Source: Clostridia bacterium
GTDB taxonomy: Bacteria; Bacillota; Clostridia; Oscillospirales; CAG-272
Direction: 5' to 3'
Length of the DNA: 5,697 bases
NCBI GenBank assembly: GCA_900753295.1
Contig: CAADYQ010000069.1
Span: 1-5,697 of the forward strand
Shown here in pieces: positions 5,234 through 5,697 of the stretch. A model generated the notes under the pieces. That model searched no databases. It was not told where the DNA came from and was given only the letters and a program-made list of their open reading frames with translations. Position 1 is the first letter of the stretch; the number at the start of each line of letters is the position of its first letter. Position numbers and translations under genes: made by a program.

Positions 5234-5274
5234 GGGTGCATAAAAAAACTCAAATTGAGTTTTTTTATGCACCC
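5234..5274. terminator. Long hairpin 4 of copy B after the rnfB stop codon
   Basis: GGGTGCATAAAAAAACTC (5234-5251) / GAGTTTTTTTATGCACCC (5257-5274) forms a perfect 18-bp stem around AAATT. Compared with copy A, four adjacent positions in the 5' arm (GGGT to CATA) and their four partners in the 3' arm (ACCC to TATG) have all changed, and every pair is still Watson-Crick. It begins six bases beyond the rnfB stop codon on the - strand. Confidence 0.65.
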
Positions 5275-5280
5275 ATGCAT

Positions 5281-5697
5281 TTATTCCTTTTTGCCTCGTG
5301 ACATCACAAGCTCGCCGTTACGCCGCACGGCGGACCATATGATGTGACGCGGACACTTGTTTTCACACATGCCGCATTCGGTGCATTTGGAATAGTCGAT
5401 CTCGGCGCCGAAGCCGTCAACATGTATGGCTCCGACAGAGCAGGTGCGCTCGCAAAGGCGGCAGGATATGCATCCGGCATCGCAGAAGCGGCGCACGTCC
5501 GCGCCCTTCATTTTGGTGGCACAGCCGACCCAGTGCGCGCTGTCGTAAGGGATCAGCTTTATTATGCCCTTCGGACATGATCTTACACACACGCCGCAGC
5601 CCTCGCACTTGTGATAATCGACCACGGCAACGCCCTCGACCACCGTTATCGCGCGGAAGGGACATGCCGCGGCACAGGTGCCAAGACCTATGCAACC
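5281..5697 (-). CDS. rnfB: RnfB, ferredoxin-like subunit of the Rnf electron transport complex (5' end missing)
   Basis: The last 138 residues of an iron-sulfur protein running off the right edge of the window. The visible start GCIGLGTCAAACPFRAI is the RnfB hallmark (C-IGLG-x-C-x3-CPF). It is followed by CEGCGVCVRSCPKG (31-44), GCISCRLCERTCSVGAI (75-91) and CTECGMCENKCP (105-116), each a C-x2-C-x2-C-x3-C [4Fe-4S] motif, plus extra cysteines at 59 and 72. RnfB takes electrons from reduced ferredoxin and passes them to the membrane complex, which couples ferredoxin:NAD+ oxidoreduction to Na+ or H+ transport. The N-terminal membrane anchor and first cluster domain would lie outside the window. 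A GTG at 5643 is in frame but is internal. In Clostridia rnfB is typically the last gene of rnfCDGEAB, which fits the hairpins directly downstream. The tail after the last cluster is short and charged (SRGKKE). Confidence 0.88.
   Translation of the reverse strand, partial: GCIGLGTCAAACPFRAITVVEGVAVVDYHKCEGCGVCVRSCPKGIIKLIPYDSAHWVGCATKMKGADVRRFCDAGCISCRLCERTCSVGAIHVDGFGAEIDYSKCTECGMCENKCPRHIIWSAVRRNGELVMSRGKKE

Larger units (their letters stand above)
5072..5274. repeat. Structured dispersed repeat, copy B
   Basis: The second copy of the block at 3146-3349, in direct orientation, about 1.93 kb away. The first 75 or so bases are nearly identical. The T/G-rich loop in the middle (about 5163-5190 versus 3237-3263) is the most diverged part. 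Here the copy sits between two co-directional genes, after the rnfB stop codon and before ansA, so it forms most of the ansA upstream region. Together the copies bracket ansA-trhA. Confidence 0.9.

Noticed and set aside
3146..5274. Integron attC sites forming a gene cassette
   Set aside because: The repeats follow genes in one orientation as attC sites do, but they are longer, consist of several separate hairpins, and lack matching RYYYAAC/GTTRRRY core sites. No integrase is seen.
3146..5274. CRISPR array or toxin-antitoxin RNA repeats
   Set aside because: There are only two copies, about 1.9 kb apart, with no spacers and no cas, toxin or antitoxin gene nearby.

Overview
The window looks like a stretch of chromosome from a GC-rich, probably anaerobic member of the Clostridia (Bacillota), plausibly an uncultured gut lineage. 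This is an inference from the gene content: the 3' part of an rnfB gene (Rnf electron-transport complex, common in anaerobic Clostridia), a preQ1-I type riboswitch in front of a QueT-family queuosine-precursor transporter, strong AGGAGG-like ribosome binding sites, and ATGA stop/start overlaps. No phage, CRISPR, tRNA, rRNA or transposase gene was seen.

Left half, + strand: the last 48 codons of an unidentified gene (1-147) overlap by ATGA a 495-residue multi-spanning membrane protein of unknown function (144-1631), whose cytoplasmic tail faintly resembles DUF4129. Next comes a preQ1-I riboswitch (about 1652-1691), a small hairpin that separates a good Shine-Dalgarno from the start codon, queT (1732-2229) and a LysR-family regulator (2244-3134). 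The regulator's ribosome binding site overlaps the queT stop codon, so the two are probably one riboswitch-controlled unit.

Right half, - strand (read right to left): the end of rnfB (5697-5281), then a cytoplasmic type I L-asparaginase (ansA, 5022-4003) overlapping by ATGA a hemolysin III/PAQR-type membrane protein (trhA, 4006-3350). These two form a translationally coupled pair converging on the LysR gene.

The most striking element is non-coding. Two copies of a roughly 203-nt, highly structured repeat (3146-3349 and 5072-5274) lie in the same orientation and bracket the ansA-trhA pair. Each copy consists of a 15-bp hairpin, a 13-bp bidirectional-terminator-like hairpin, a branched GC-rich middle, and an 18-20-bp hairpin. 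The last hairpin ends 0 to 6 nt from the stop codon of the neighbouring - strand gene. Between copies, four adjacent base pairs of that hairpin differ on both arms with pairing fully kept, which points to selection on the fold or to a copying mechanism that maintains it. This is the best candidate here for something undescribed: a dispersed structured repeat used as a terminator module or behaving as a non-autonomous mobile element.
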